A stretch of 64,000 bases of DNA from Streptomyces iakyrus. GTDB lineage: Bacteria > Actinomycetota > Actinomycetes > Streptomycetales > Streptomycetaceae. The notes under the pieces were generated by a model. That model made no database searches, was not told where the DNA came from, and was given only the letters and a program-made list of their open reading frames with translations. Below are positions 35,486 to 43,489 of the stretch, piece after piece. The stretch's first letter is position 1; every line of letters begins with the position of its first letter. Location of the stretch: contig NZ_JNXI01000014.1 in assembly GCF_000717055.1 (NCBI RefSeq), positions 248,001-312,000 of the forward strand. Direction: 5' to 3'. Both the position numbers and the translations under genes were made by a program.

Positions 35486-35550
35486 AAGCCCCCGTAAGCC
35501 CCCGTAAGGCCTCGTAGGGCCTGGTGAGGCCTCTTGAGGCGCGTCAGGCC
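35486..35550. repeat. Degenerate 10-bp periodic repeat
   Basis: About six to seven units with exact 10-base phasing: AAGCCCCCGT twice, AAGGCCTCGT, AGGGCCTGGT, GAGGCCTCTT and GAGGCGCGTC. It lies between the ClpC2-like gene and the polymerase gene, reaching into the last codons of the former. It may act as a terminator (several GCCTC/GAGGC pairings are possible). Confidence 0.65.
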
Positions 35551-36281
35551 TGGTCCGTCTCCTGCTGCGCCTGCATGATCTTCTCCAGCACCGCCCCGAC
35601 GTACTGCTCGGCCCGCTCCTTGTCGATGCCGAGGCCGCTGAGGACGCCCTCGCCGTTCTCGTGCTCCAGCAGGGCGAGCAGGATGTGCTCGGTGCCGATG
35701 TAGTTGTGGCCCAGGCGCAAGGCCTCGCGGAAGGTGAGCTCCAGGACCTTCTTGGCCGCCTGGCCGTACGGCACGAGCTCCGGGACCTCGTCGAGGGCGG
35801 GCGGAAGAGCCGCCGTCGCCGCCTCGCGGACCGCGTCGAGCGAGACGCCCTGCTTGATGATCGCCTTCGCGGCGAGGCCGTCCGGCTCGGCCAGCAGACC
35901 GAGGACGAGGTGCTCGGGCAGGCCCTCGGCGTTGCGGGCGGCCTTGGACGCGTTGTGCGCGGCCATCACCGTGTTGCGGGCGCGGGGCGTGTACCGGTTG
36001 AAGCCCTGGCTCGGGTCGAGGTCGTTCGACTCCTTCGGCACGAACCGCTTCTGCGCGGCCTGCCGGGTGACGCCCATGCTCTTGCCGATGTCCGTCCAGG
36101 AGGCGCCGGACCGCCGGGCCTGGTCGACGAAGTGGCCGATCAGGTGGTCGGCCACGTCGCCCAGGTGGTCCGCGGCGATCACCGCGTCCTGGAGCTGGTC
36201 CAGCGGCTCGGGGTGGACCTTCTTGATGGCCGCGATGAGGTCGTCGAGGCGGATGGATGACGTGGTGTCGGGGTTCGTCAT
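35544..36281 (-). CDS. ClpC2-like protein: DNA-binding N-terminus plus tandem Clp N-domain
   Basis: This 245-residue protein has no ATPase domain. Residues ~50-80 (SGASWTDIGKSMGVTRQAAQKRF) form a helix-turn-helix. From about residue 95, two Clp repeat-type N-domain halves follow (YTPRARNTVMAAHNASKAARN...LPEHLVLGLLAEPDGLA and FREALRLGHNYIGTEHILLALLEHENGEG). This fits mycobacterial ClpC2, which as I recall binds ClpC1-targeting cyclic peptides such as cyclomarin and represses its own promoter. Two palindromes start three bases from the initiation codon, consistent with autorepression. It is divergent from the DUF2786 gene. Confidence 0.88.
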   Translation of the reverse strand: MTNPDTTSSIRLDDLIAAIKKVHPEPLDQLQDAVIAADHLGDVADHLIGHFVDQARRSGASWTDIGKSMGVTRQAAQKRFVPKESNDLDPSQGFNRYTPRARNTVMAAHNASKAARNAEGLPEHLVLGLLAEPDGLAAKAIIKQGVSLDAVREAATAALPPALDEVPELVPYGQAAKKVLELTFREALRLGHNYIGTEHILLALLEHENGEGVLSGLGIDKERAEQYVGAVLEKIMQAQQETDQA

Positions 36282-36283
36282 GT

Positions 36284-36328
36284 GTCAACCGTAGGTTGCG
36301 CCCGGGTGGCTGTCAACCAGGGGTTGAC
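36284..36328. promoter_or_regulatory. Twin palindromic operator of the ClpC2-like gene
   Basis: Site 1 is GTCAACC-GTA-GGTTGCG (36284-36300, five to six matched pairs) and site 2 is GTCAACC-AGG-GGTTGAC (36312-36328, perfect 7-3-7). Centres are 28 bp apart. Both sit in the 84-base divergent gap between the ClpC2-like ATG and the DUF2786 GTG, so a bound regulator would control both genes. Confidence 0.85.
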
Positions 36329-36365
36329 GCCTCGATCGGCAGGGGAGCCATGGCACCATCGGCCC

Positions 36366-37478
36366 GTGAGTACGTCCAGCACCGTCGATCGCGCGTTCGC
36401 ATCGGCCCTCTACGAGACCGGCGAGACGGCCCTGGACGCCGGCGCGTCCCTGCTCGCCTCCGACCCGGCGGCCGACGCCGAACTCGCCCGGCGTGGGTAC
36501 GAGTTCGTGGCCGGGGCGTGGCGGCGCGGCTGGCAGCCGGCCGATGTCGTGCGGATCGTGCGGCGCGAGCTGGACGACGTGCACGTGCTGCTGGCGGCCG
36601 CGCTGATCCGCGCCCAGGCCCCCGGCGACGGCCCCCGCGGCCGCCGCTGGAACGCCCAGCTCGCGAGGCTCCCCGACGACGTCGCGCCCCGCACCGACCG
36701 CTTCTCGCACGCCACCGCCGTGCTGGAGCTGTACCGCCTGCTGCTGCGGCTGCCGGCGCTGGAGGACCTCGACGAGGCGCCCGGGCAGGCGGCCGGAGGG
36801 GCGGTGACCGAGTCCCGCATGCTCACCCGTATCCGCGCGCTGCTCGCCAAGGCGGAGGCCACCGGGTTCCCGGAGGAGGCCGAGGCGCTCAGCGCCAAGG
36901 CGCAGGAGCTGATGGCCCGGCACAGTGTCGACGAGGCGCTGCTCGCGGCGCGGGCGCCGTCGCCGGACACGCCCGGGGCCTGCCGGATCGGGGTCGAACC
37001 GCCGTACGAGCAGGCCAAGGCGGTGCTGCTGGACGCCGTCGCCGGCGCCAACCACTGCCGGGCGGTCTGGAACGAGCCCCTCGGCTTCTCCACCGTCGTC
37101 GGCTTCGAAACCGACCTGGAGGCGGTCGAACTCCTCTACACCTCGCTCCTCGTGCAGGCCACGACCGCGATGACCAAGGCGGAGGCGAGACAGCGGGCGG
37201 GCGGGCGCAAGCGCACCAAGACGTTCCGGCAGTCCTTCCTCGCGGCCTACGCCCACCGCATCGGCACCCGGCTGGCCGCGGCGGCCGAGACCCAGGTGAC
37301 CGACGACCTGCTCCCGGTCCTCGCCTCCCGCGAGGTCGCCGTGACCGGGCGGCTGGACCGGATGTTCCCGGAGACCACCACGACCCGGCTGCGCGGGGTG
37401 CGCGACGCGGCGGGCTGGACGGAGGGCGCACAGGCGGCGGACCGTGCCCAGGTCAGGCACCGGCCGCCGTTGCGCTGA
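36366..37478 (+). CDS. DUF2786 domain protein
   Basis: This 370-residue soluble protein has the DUF2786 signature MLTRIRALLAKAEATGFPEEAEALSAKAQELMARHSVDEALL at about residues 155-196, a zinc-free helical motif found in many actinobacterial proteins of unknown role. The C-terminal part carries FRQSFLAAYAHRIGTRL, as in other family members. The GTG start (STSSTVDRAF) is preceded by only a weak purine stretch. The gene is divergent from the ClpC2-like gene and shares its operator region, so it may be part of the same response. Its function is unknown. Confidence 0.78.
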   Translation: MSTSSTVDRAFASALYETGETALDAGASLLASDPAADAELARRGYEFVAGAWRRGWQPADVVRIVRRELDDVHVLLAAALIRAQAPGDGPRGRRWNAQLARLPDDVAPRTDRFSHATAVLELYRLLLRLPALEDLDEAPGQAAGGAVTESRMLTRIRALLAKAEATGFPEEAEALSAKAQELMARHSVDEALLAARAPSPDTPGACRIGVEPPYEQAKAVLLDAVAGANHCRAVWNEPLGFSTVVGFETDLEAVELLYTSLLVQATTAMTKAEARQRAGGRKRTKTFRQSFLAAYAHRIGTRLAAAAETQVTDDLLPVLASREVAVTGRLDRMFPETTTTRLRGVRDAAGWTEGAQAADRAQVRHRPPLR

Positions 37479-37500
37479 CGCCCGCCGCGCCGCTCTCCCG

Positions 37501-38028
37501 TCAGTCGCCCGAGGTCTCGAAGCCGCTCACCGAGGCCTGCGCTCCGTTCTTCCGGGCGACCTCGCCGTACGTCCACTCCAGATCGTGCGCGGTGTTGGTG
37601 TCGCCGGGCAGGGTGAAGGACGCCTTGAGCACGTCGAGGCTCTCCGCGGAGCCCGCCTCGCCGCGGACGTAGGTGATCGTGAAGGACGTGGTGCCGCCCT
37701 TTGCGAGGGTCAGCGACTGGGCCTTCGCGCCCTCGTCCGGGGAAACGGACGTCGTGCCGTCCTTGAAGTGCAGGTCGACGCCGGGGAAGCCCTTCAGCGA
37801 GCACTGCGCACCCTTGTTGGTGAGCGTGACGGTGACGGTGCCGGTGTCTCCGGCGGCCGGGGCGGCGCCCGCACCGACCTCCACGCCCATGTCGCCGAGC
37901 GCGCAGGCCGAACCGCTCTTCCGGTCCGCGTTCTTGACGTCGTCACCACCGGTCTTGTCGTCGTCGCAGCCGGTCAGCAGGAGCGTCGTGGCGAGGGCGG
38001 CTGCCAGGGCGAAGGGGAAGGTGCGCAT
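37501..38028 (-). CDS. DUF4232 lipoprotein
   Basis: This 175-residue secreted protein has a signal peptide with lipobox LTGC (TFPFALAAALATTLLLTGC), then an acidic linker and a DUF4232 beta-sandwich domain: VTLTNKGAQCSLKGFPGVDLHF, with a Cys pair (SACALGDM and AQCSLKGF) that likely forms a disulfide. The ATG has AGAGGA upstream. The family is common in Streptomyces as cell-surface proteins of unknown binding role. It converges with the DUF2786 gene; only 22 bases separate the stops. Confidence 0.88.
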   Translation of the reverse strand: MRTFPFALAAALATTLLLTGCDDDKTGGDDVKNADRKSGSACALGDMGVEVGAGAAPAAGDTGTVTVTLTNKGAQCSLKGFPGVDLHFKDGTTSVSPDEGAKAQSLTLAKGGTTSFTITYVRGEAGSAESLDVLKASFTLPGDTNTAHDLEWTYGEVARKNGAQASVSGFETSGD

Positions 38029-39049
38029 GGGGTCCTCTGGGCGTGTCGTACGGAAGCGGCTTCGGGCCCCTGGATCATCACGCACCCGGGTCCCGCAGGG
38101 GCACGCACCCCCTGCGATTCCCCCGAACGCCGGACGCCCACACGCCCTCACGCAGGGCTTGACCGCTTCTCCCCGCAAGCCCTCACCGAACCTCGGCACG
38201 CCGCCCCTCGGCGCTGCCCGGGGGCCGCGCGGTCGGGCGCGAGCCCTGGTTGCTGGTTGGCGGACATCCGTTGCGATGCCCGGGCCTGCCCAGCCGGGCG
38301 CGGGCCTTGGTTGCTGGTTGGGCGGACATCCGTTGTGATGCCCGGGGCTGCCGGTCGGGCGCAGGCGGTGGCTGCCTCTCCGGCGGACGCTGGTTTCGAT
38401 GCCCGGCGCCTGCCCGGCCGGGCGGGGGCCTTGGTTGCTGGTTGGACGGACGCCCTTGCGATGCCCGGGGCTGCCGGTCGGGCGCAGGCGGTGGCTGCCT
38501 CTCCGGCGGACGCTGGTTTCGATGCCCGGCGCCTGCCCGGCCGGGCGCGGGCCTTGGTTGCTGCTTGGACGGACGCCCTTGCGATGCCCGGGCCTGCCGG
38601 CCGGGCGCGGGCCTTGGTTGCTGCTTGGACGGACGCCCTTGCGATGCCCGGGCCCGGCCGGCCAGGTCCATCCGGCCCGTGGCCCCGGGCTCGTCGCCTT
38701 GCTGCAGGCCAGCAGAACCCACGCCGAACCGGTGCGCCCGGGGGCACCGCCCGGCGGCCGCCGCCCCGCGAGAGGCCCGCCGGCGCGGACGCCCGCGGCA
38801 TTTTCCTGCCCGGTGCGGGGCGGCTGGGCAAAAACCGGCCCGGACACCCGGCCGGCCGGTCCGGCGGGAGGGGGCCCGGGCCGCTTCTCCGGCAGACGCC
38901 CGTTGCGATTCCCCGAACCCCGCCGGGGGATTGCACGGCCGGTGCCTCTGGCCACGCCCCGCTGGCCTCCGGATCCAGCCACCACCCCGAACGCCGGACG
39001 GGCCACGGCCCCGCAGGGGATCCGTGACCCGTCCGTGCGGATGCCGGTG
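38029..39049. other. 1.0-kb gene-free spacer with tandem repeats
   Basis: No start codon with a ribosome-binding site and no protein family is recognisable. Several frames are open on both strands, as expected for very GC-rich repeats. Its centre is a tandem array (listed next). Diverged fragments of the same unit seem to recur near 38890-38930 (CTCCGGCAGACGCCCGTTGCGATTCCC resembles the array's CTCCGGCGGACGCTGGTTTCGATGCCC, given here only as a comparison of positions 38895-38921 with 38378-38404). Confidence 0.6.
38231..38670. repeat. Tandem array of ~61-bp units in two alternating types
   Basis: Units begin with GATGCCC at 38275, 38337, 38398, 38460, 38521, 38583 and 38643, after a partial first copy at 38231. 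Lengths are 62, 61, 62, 61, 62 and 60. Type A carries GCGGGCCTTGGTTGCTG; type B carries GCAGGCGGTGGCTGCCTC. The order is A, A, B, A, B, A, A, so a 123-bp B-A pair (38337-38459) is duplicated at 38460-38582. Type A units often contain a GCCCGGCCGGGC palindrome. Confidence 0.92.
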
Positions 39050-39577
39050 TCAGCCGAGGCCCGCCGTCGGGAAGCCCGTGGGGAGCTTGCCGCCCTCGGC
39101 CTTCGTGTAGGTCTCCGCGCCGAGGCCGCCCTCCCAGGTGACCTTCAGGCTGCTCTTGTTCACGGAGTCGACCATGCCGGTCGCCCGGTCCTTGGAGCCG
39201 TCCGTGCACTTCAGGCGGATCATCCGCATCCCGGACTCCTCGCCCGCGGTGCCGCTGCACACGCTCCCGCCCGTGGCGAACAGCGCGGCCTGCTTGCCGG
39301 TGATCACCAGGGCCACGGCCTTGCCGCCGGTCGTCGCGAGCCAGCTGCCCGCCAGCTCACCGCCGGCCGACCCGTCGGAGCCGGAGCCGGAACCGGATCC
39401 GGAGCCCCCGCCGGTCGCCGCGGACGCCGAGTCCGAGGGGGACGGACCGGACGCCGAGTCGTCCCCCGAGCCGCCGTCGCTGCTGCACGCGCTGAGCACG
39501 AGCACGCCCGCCAGTCCCGCGGCCGCCGCCGCGACGCGCACGGCGCCGGAGCGACGCGAGAAGATCACCGAAGTCAC
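39050..39577 (-). CDS. Lipoprotein with Ser/Gly linker, unknown function
   Basis: This 175-residue protein has signal peptide AVRVAAAAAGLAGVLVLSAC (LSAC lipobox), a Ser/Asp/Gly low-complexity linker with a (GS)n run, then a ~100-residue C-terminal domain (GSWLATTGGKAVALVITGKQAALFATGGSVCSGTAG) with two cysteines. The start is a GTG. It could be a cell-wall lipoprotein that spans the peptidoglycan with its flexible linker. The function is not recognised. It is followed downstream, on the same strand, by the 61-bp repeat spacer. Confidence 0.75.
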   Translation of the reverse strand: MTSVIFSRRSGAVRVAAAAAGLAGVLVLSACSSDGGSGDDSASGPSPSDSASAATGGGSGSGSGSGSDGSAGGELAGSWLATTGGKAVALVITGKQAALFATGGSVCSGTAGEESGMRMIRLKCTDGSKDRATGMVDSVNKSSLKVTWEGGLGAETYTKAEGGKLPTGFPTAGLG

Positions 39578-39691
39578 TGCAAGCCCCCAAGCTGTAGCCG
39601 GCCGACCGGCCCGGACGGCACCGGCCGGCCTCCTGGCCGGAACGATCGCAGCAAGCTACCAGGGCCCGTCAAGGGCCCCCTCGAACGCCTC

Positions 39692-39997
39692 TTACCAGGA
39701 CGACTTGCGCACCCCGGGCAGATACCCCGCGTGCGCCTGCTCCCGCAGACTCACCCGGGACAGCCCGAACGCCCGGAAGTAGCCGCGCGGCCGGCCGTCC
39801 ACCTGGTCGCGGTTGCGCACCCGCGTGGCGCTCGCGTCCCGCGGCTGCCTGCGCAGCTCCGCCTGTGCGGCGAGCCGTTCGGCCTCCGTCGACGACGGCC
39901 TCCGGATGATCTCTTTCAGTTCGGCCCGCCGGGCGGCGTACCGCGCGACGACCTCCTGCCGCTTGTCGTTCTTCGCGATCTTGCTCTTCTTGGCCAT
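39692..39997 (-). CDS. rpsN: 30S ribosomal protein S14, zinc-free paralogue
   Basis: This 101-residue S14 ([44 protein letters not shown]) lacks the CxxC...CxxC zinc ribbon found in the housekeeping actinobacterial S14, so it is the C-minus form that replaces the zinc form when zinc is scarce. Its ATG overlaps the rpmB stop (TGATG), so it is translationally coupled to rpmB. Control by the Zur box upstream of rpmB is inferred from the known S. coelicolor system. Confidence 0.96.
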   Translation of the reverse strand: MAKKSKIAKNDKRQEVVARYAARRAELKEIIRRPSSTEAERLAAQAELRRQPRDASATRVRNRDQVDGRPRGYFRAFGLSRVSLREQAHAGYLPGVRKSSW

Positions 39998-40233
39998 CAG
40001 ATCCTCACTCCCCGGGCGCGGATCCGGGCGACGGCCGCCTCGATCCCGATCGTGTCGACGGTCTTGATCCCCTTGGTGCTGAGCCGGAGACGGACGTACC
40101 GGCCCTCGCTCGGCAGCCAGTAGCGCTTGGACTGGATGTTGGGGTCGAACCGGCGTGACGTGCGCCGGTGCGAGTGCGAGATGCGGTTGCCGAAGCCCGG
40201 CTGTGCGCCGGTCAGCATGCAGTGCGCGGACAT
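39997..40233 (-). CDS. rpmB: 50S ribosomal protein L28, second copy
   Basis: This 78-residue L28 ([45 protein letters not shown]) lacks the paired CxxC motifs of zinc-binding L28; only one cysteine remains. The start is set at the ATG giving MSAHCMLTG. It heads the leftward arm of the divergent zinc-responsive cluster, with the Zur box 38-52 bases upstream of the ATG. Confidence 0.96.
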   Translation of the reverse strand: MSAHCMLTGAQPGFGNRISHSHRRTSRRFDPNIQSKRYWLPSEGRYVRLRLSTKGIKTVDTIGIEAAVARIRARGVRI

Positions 40234-40270
40234 GGGTGGTGACGTACCTCTCCGTCTCAGGTGATGTAAA

Positions 40271-40285
40271 TGGAATTCATTTTCA
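40271..40285. promoter_or_regulatory. Zur box between rpmB and rpmG
   Basis: TGGAATTCATTTTCA matches the Streptomyces Zur consensus (TGNAAATNATTTTCA-like, from memory) and is centred on the palindrome GAATTC. It lies in the 65-base gap between divergent rpmB and rpmG. Repression in zinc-replete cells would affect both arms. Confidence 0.85.
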
Positions 40286-40298
40286 GTAGCATAGCGGC

Positions 40299-40463
40299 AT
40301 GGCACGCAACGAACTCCGTCCGGTCATCAAGCTCCGGTCCACCGCCGGGACCGGCTTCACCTACGTGACCCGCAAGAACCGCCGCAACGACCCGGACCGA
40401 CTGACCCTGCGCAAGTTCGATCCGGTCGCCGGCCGCCACGTCGAATTCCGAGAGGAGCGCTGA
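40299..40463 (+). CDS. rpmG: 50S ribosomal protein L33, zinc-free paralogue
   Basis: This 54-residue L33 ([44 protein letters not shown]) lacks the two CxxC motifs of zinc L33. There is no ribosome-binding site. A TAGCAT -10-like element at 40287-40292 would put the transcription start at or next to the ATG, so the mRNA is probably leaderless and the Zur box would fall between -35 and -10. The rpmE gene follows two bases after the stop. Confidence 0.95.
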   Translation: MARNELRPVIKLRSTAGTGFTYVTRKNRRNDPDRLTLRKFDPVAGRHVEFREER

Positions 40464-40465
40464 CC

Positions 40466-40714
40466 ATGCGCGAGGGAATCCACCCGGCGTACGGCCCCGT
40501 CGTCTTCCGTGACCGTGCCGCGAACTACGCCTTCCTCACCCGCTCGACGATGACGAGCGAGAAGACCATCGAGTGGGAGGACGGCCGGACCTACCCGGTC
40601 GTGGACGTCGAGATCTCCGACGTCAGCCACCCCTTCTACACCGGCACGGCCCGCGTCCTGGACACCGCAGGCCGCGTGGAGCGCTTCGAGCGCCGGTACG
40701 GAAAGAAGGGCTGA
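40466..40714 (+). CDS. rpmE: 50S ribosomal protein L31, type B (zinc-free)
   Basis: This 82-residue type B L31 ([44 protein letters not shown]) lacks the zinc-binding cysteines of the type A form and has the longer loop typical of type B. GAGAGGAG lies eight bases before the ATG, inside the rpmG 3' end. It is the second gene of the rightward zinc-starvation operon. Confidence 0.96.
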   Translation: MREGIHPAYGPVVFRDRAANYAFLTRSTMTSEKTIEWEDGRTYPVVDVEISDVSHPFYTGTARVLDTAGRVERFERRYGKKG

Positions 40715-40717
40715 CCC

Positions 40718-41992
40718 ATGGCTGTCCCTCCTGGGCTCCCCGTCGTGATCGTCGGCGGGCTGCACGCCGATGCCCGCAGGGCGGCCGTCGCGCGGCTGCT
40801 CGCCGACGTGCCCGGCAGCGTCGTCCTCCACCACGACCTCGCGACGGCCGCGGCGGGCACGGTCGTACGGACCATCAGGGACGCCTCCGGCATCCTCGAC
40901 GCGGGGGAGGCGCCGCTCGTCAACGACTGCGCCTGCTGTGCCCTGCGCGAGGACCTGGTCCCGGAGCTGGAGCGGCTCCGGGACACCGGCGGCACCCGGC
41001 TCGCCGTCGTCGAACTGTGGGACTCCGTCGAGCCCAAGGCCATGGCCGAGGTCGTCACGGCCGGCGGTCTCACCGTCACCGGCGTGATCACCGCTGTCGA
41101 CCCGGCCCTGGTCCTGCCCTACCTCGGCAACGGCGACGACCTGGCCGACGGCGGTCTCGCCGCCGCGGCCACCGACCAGCGGACGGTTGCCGACACCTTC
41201 GCGCGCCAGCTGGAGTACGCGCCCGTCCTCGCGGTCGCCGATTCCCCGGAGGCCGACGACGAGGACCGCGAGCTCCTCGCGCAGCTGCACCCGACGGCCC
41301 GCCAGGTGCGCATCGGGCAGGACCTCGCGCCCGAAGCGGCCGAACCGTCCGAACCGTCCGAACCATCCGAACCATCCGAACCATCCGAACCATCCGAACC
41401 GTCCGATCCGTCCGGCGACGGCCTGACCGTGCCGACCCCGCGCCGGCGGGCGCTCTCCCCCCTGGCCCAGGCCGCCCTGGCCGGCTTCGACGTCGAGGCG
41501 GCCGCCGCCGCCCAGCACCCGGCCTGTGCCCTGCTCCCCGCCGAGGCCGACGCACACGGCGTCTCCACCCTGGTGTGGAGCATGCGGCGGCCCTTCCACC
41601 CGGAGCGGCTGTACGCCGCGCTGGAGGACCTGACCTGTGCGGCCGCCCGCAGCCGGGGCCGGTTCTGGCTCGCCGACAAGCCCGACACACTGTTCCACTG
41701 GGACGCGGCGGGCGGGGCCCTGTGCGTGGAGAGCACGGGCCCGTGGCTGGCCTCCCTGCCGGACGCGGCCTGGGACATGGTCCCGCCGGTGCGCCGGGCC
41801 GCCGCCGCGCTGGACTGGCACCCCGAGCACGGTGACCGCTGCCAGCACCTCGTCTTCACCTCGCCCGGCCTCGACCGGGACGGCCTGGAGCGGCTGCTGG
41901 AGTCCTGCCTGCTGACCGACGCCGAGTACGCCGCCGGGCCCGACGCCTGGCAGCGGCTGCCGCACGCCTTCGACACCCTCCTGGAGGTCTGA
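40718..41992 (+). CDS. COG0523 (CobW/YciC-like) protein with degenerate P-loop
   Basis: This 424-residue protein belongs to the COG0523 metallochaperone GTPases. It has CACC at residues 71-74 (the CxCC motif), followed by [25 protein letters not shown] and [15 protein letters not shown], and a C-terminal CobW-C-like domain with [15 protein letters not shown]. The Walker A motif, normally GxxGxGK(T/S), reads [13 protein letters not shown] here and lacks the lysine, so canonical GTP binding is unlikely unless another site substitutes. An eight-copy EPS repeat sits at residues 209-232. Its place in the Zur operon points to a zinc-homeostasis role. Confidence 0.88.
   Translation: MAVPPGLPVVIVGGLHADARRAAVARLLADVPGSVVLHHDLATAAAGTVVRTIRDASGILDAGEAPLVNDCACCALREDLVPELERLRDTGGTRLAVVELWDSVEPKAMAEVVTAGGLTVTGVITAVDPALVLPYLGNGDDLADGGLAAAATDQRTVADTFARQLEYAPVLAVADSPEADDEDRELLAQLHPTARQVRIGQDLAPEAAEPSEPSEPSEPSEPSEPSEPSDPSGDGLTVPTPRRRALSPLAQAALAGFDVEAAAAAQHPACALLPAEADAHGVSTLVWSMRRPFHPERLYAALEDLTCAAARSRGRFWLADKPDTLFHWDAAGGALCVESTGPWLASLPDAAWDMVPPVRRAAAALDWHPEHGDRCQHLVFTSPGLDRDGLERLLESCLLTDAEYAAGPDAWQRLPHAFDTLLEV
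41342..41413 (+). repeat. 9-bp coding repeat (Glu-Pro-Ser array)
   Basis: Eight tandem copies of GAACC(A/G)TCC, the last GATCCGTCC, in frame in the COG0523 gene. It encodes an extended acidic Pro-rich linker between the two domains. Confidence 0.95.
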
Positions 41993-41997
41993 CCCTC

Positions 41998-42234
41998 ATG
42001 CCGCGCAAGCCCGAACGCAAGCCCGTCAAGAACCGGCCCAACCCCCTGGACCAGGCCGGGATCACCTACATCGACTACAAGGACACCGACCTGCTGCGGA
42101 AGTTCATCTCCGACCGCGGCAAGATCCGCAGCCGCCGCGTCACCCGGGTGTCGTCCCAGCAGCAACGCCGGCTGGCCAAGGCCATCAAGACCGCCCGGGA
42201 GATGGCACTGCTCCCGTACTCCACCACCCGCTGA
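41998..42234 (+). CDS. rpsR: 30S ribosomal protein S18, second copy
   Basis: This 78-residue S18 ([68 protein letters not shown]) lacks the N-terminal cysteines of the housekeeping S18, so it is the zinc-free paralogue. It starts five bases after the COG0523 gene and ends the rightward zinc-responsive operon. Confidence 0.96.
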   Translation: MPRKPERKPVKNRPNPLDQAGITYIDYKDTDLLRKFISDRGKIRSRRVTRVSSQQQRRLAKAIKTAREMALLPYSTTR

Positions 42235-42384
42235 CCCCTCAGCCCCGCCCGGACCAGTTCCACGCGCGACGGGCGGGGGCCCTGCCCCCACCGCGACCGG
42301 CTCGCCGGCTGCTGTCGGCCGACCGGTGCTGGGCCCCGCGGTGTGCGGCCGGGACTGGGCGGGCAGTCGGTGGCACCGGTAGGC

Positions 42385-42881
42385 GGTGGGGTTCTTCGTA
42401 CGTGACGGATGGGGCCCCTGCCCATGCTGCGACGGGTTCGTCGACCACTGTCGGAGCGGTCTCGTTCAGCCGGCGGGCCGCCACGCACACATGCCTGACC
42501 GGGTGGGGTTCTCCATGCGTGACGGATGGGGGACCCCGGCCCGAGCCGCGACGGGCCCGGAGACGGCTGCCGGCCTGCGGGCCGTGCCCGCGACCGGTGG
42601 CCCGCACCAGGCCAGACGCCGACGCCACCGCCGGCGACCGCCGCCCGGCCCAGCCGGCCACGGCCCCGCGCGGGCACGCGTGATCAGGTCCAAGCGTGAT
42701 GGCTGTGGGATCCCCGGCCCCGGCTGTCGGCTCAAGGGTGGCCGGGGCACGCAACCGGCGTCCGGGACCGCACGGGACACCGGCGCCACCGCCGGCGCCC
42801 GCCCCCGGCTCGGCCGACCACAGCCGACGCGTCCGCCCGCGCGCCCGGGTGAGGTTCCCCACGCTTGACGGACGGGGACCC
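42385..42881. repeat. Four dispersed copies of a ~35-bp element
   Basis: Copies are at 42385-42418, 42502-42537, 42681-42715 and 42847-42881. The first two share GGTGGGGTTCT, then CGTGACGGATGGGG. The fourth reads GGTGAGGTTCC...CTTGACGGACGGGGACCC, and the third is most diverged (CAGGTCC...CGTGATGGCTGTGGGATCCCC). Spacings of 117, 179 and 166 are irregular, so it is not a tandem array. Confidence 0.7.
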
Positions 42882-43381
42882 TCCGGCGCACGGCGCGCCG
42901 ACACCCTCCGCCGCCCGGCCACGGGGTCCGCCCCGGGCGCCCCGGACCGGGCCGGACGCCGGTCGAGGCGGGCGCCCGGAGGCCGCCGGCCGGAGTGGGG
43001 TGCGCGGGACGACGGGGGCCGGAAGCCGGGCACGGTATCCGGCGATCGTCCGAGCGGCGCACCGGTCACAGGGACGACACCGGCCTGCTGCGGCCGGCCT
43101 ATTTCCCCCCGTCCCCGCAGGCAGCGGCCGTCTTCCGGATGCGGGTCGGCCGGTCGAACGGCCGACTCGGGGCCCGGCCCCTCAGCTCCCGCTTCTTCGG
43201 CACGGCACCCGCCGTGCCCCTCGTCCCGCCGCCGAGTGGATGCTCCGCCTCCACCGGACCTCCGCCGAACCCACCGACTTCGGTGCAGGCCCCGGGGAAC
43301 GAGAGGTGCGGCCAAGCCGTCAAACAGTCAAGAACTTCGGTAAAGCGGTCGTCACAGCTGTAACCGCGGGACCACCCCGCG

Positions 43382-43427
43382 TGCACGTGCATCTGCCCAT
43401 GCATCTGCACATGAACAGGGCTATGAT
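43382..43427 (+). promoter_or_regulatory. Operator A and -10 element of the DUF397 gene
   Basis: The 27-base motif at 43382-43408 begins TGCACGTGCATCTGCCCA and contains GCATCTGC twice, 12 bases apart. It recurs inverted at 44414-44440 with one mismatch. A TATGAT hexamer (43422-43427) lies 13 bases after it, so a protein bound here would cover the -35 region. The gene starts 81 bases downstream. Confidence 0.8.
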
Positions 43428-43489
43428 CCGGGTCAGTTGACCACTGCATCAATGGCCACACCAGCCAGTGCACCACCGGGGAGCGACCT

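Larger units (their letters stand above)
42235..43489. other. 1.25-kb gene-free spacer with interspersed repeats
   Basis: No coding frame has a recognisable product, although frames are open on both strands. It contains four diverged copies of a ~35-bp element (next entry) and, at its right edge, the operator and promoter of the DUF397 gene. The rest shows no feature that I can support. Confidence 0.55.

Noticed and set aside
38231..38670. The 61-bp array as a CRISPR
   Set aside because: Units are contiguous and similar throughout, with no unique spacers between short identical repeats, and no cas genes nearby.
38148..39260. Open frames on both strands across the 61-bp array that would encode repeat proteins
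   Set aside because: Frames are open in several registers on both strands because the repeats are very GC-rich. No start with a ribosome-binding site, no signal peptide and no known fold was seen.
42239..43315. A 358-codon minus-strand open frame in the spacer after rpsR
   Set aside because: Low-complexity Pro/Arg/Gly translation, no homologous motif, and overlapping open frames on the other strand.
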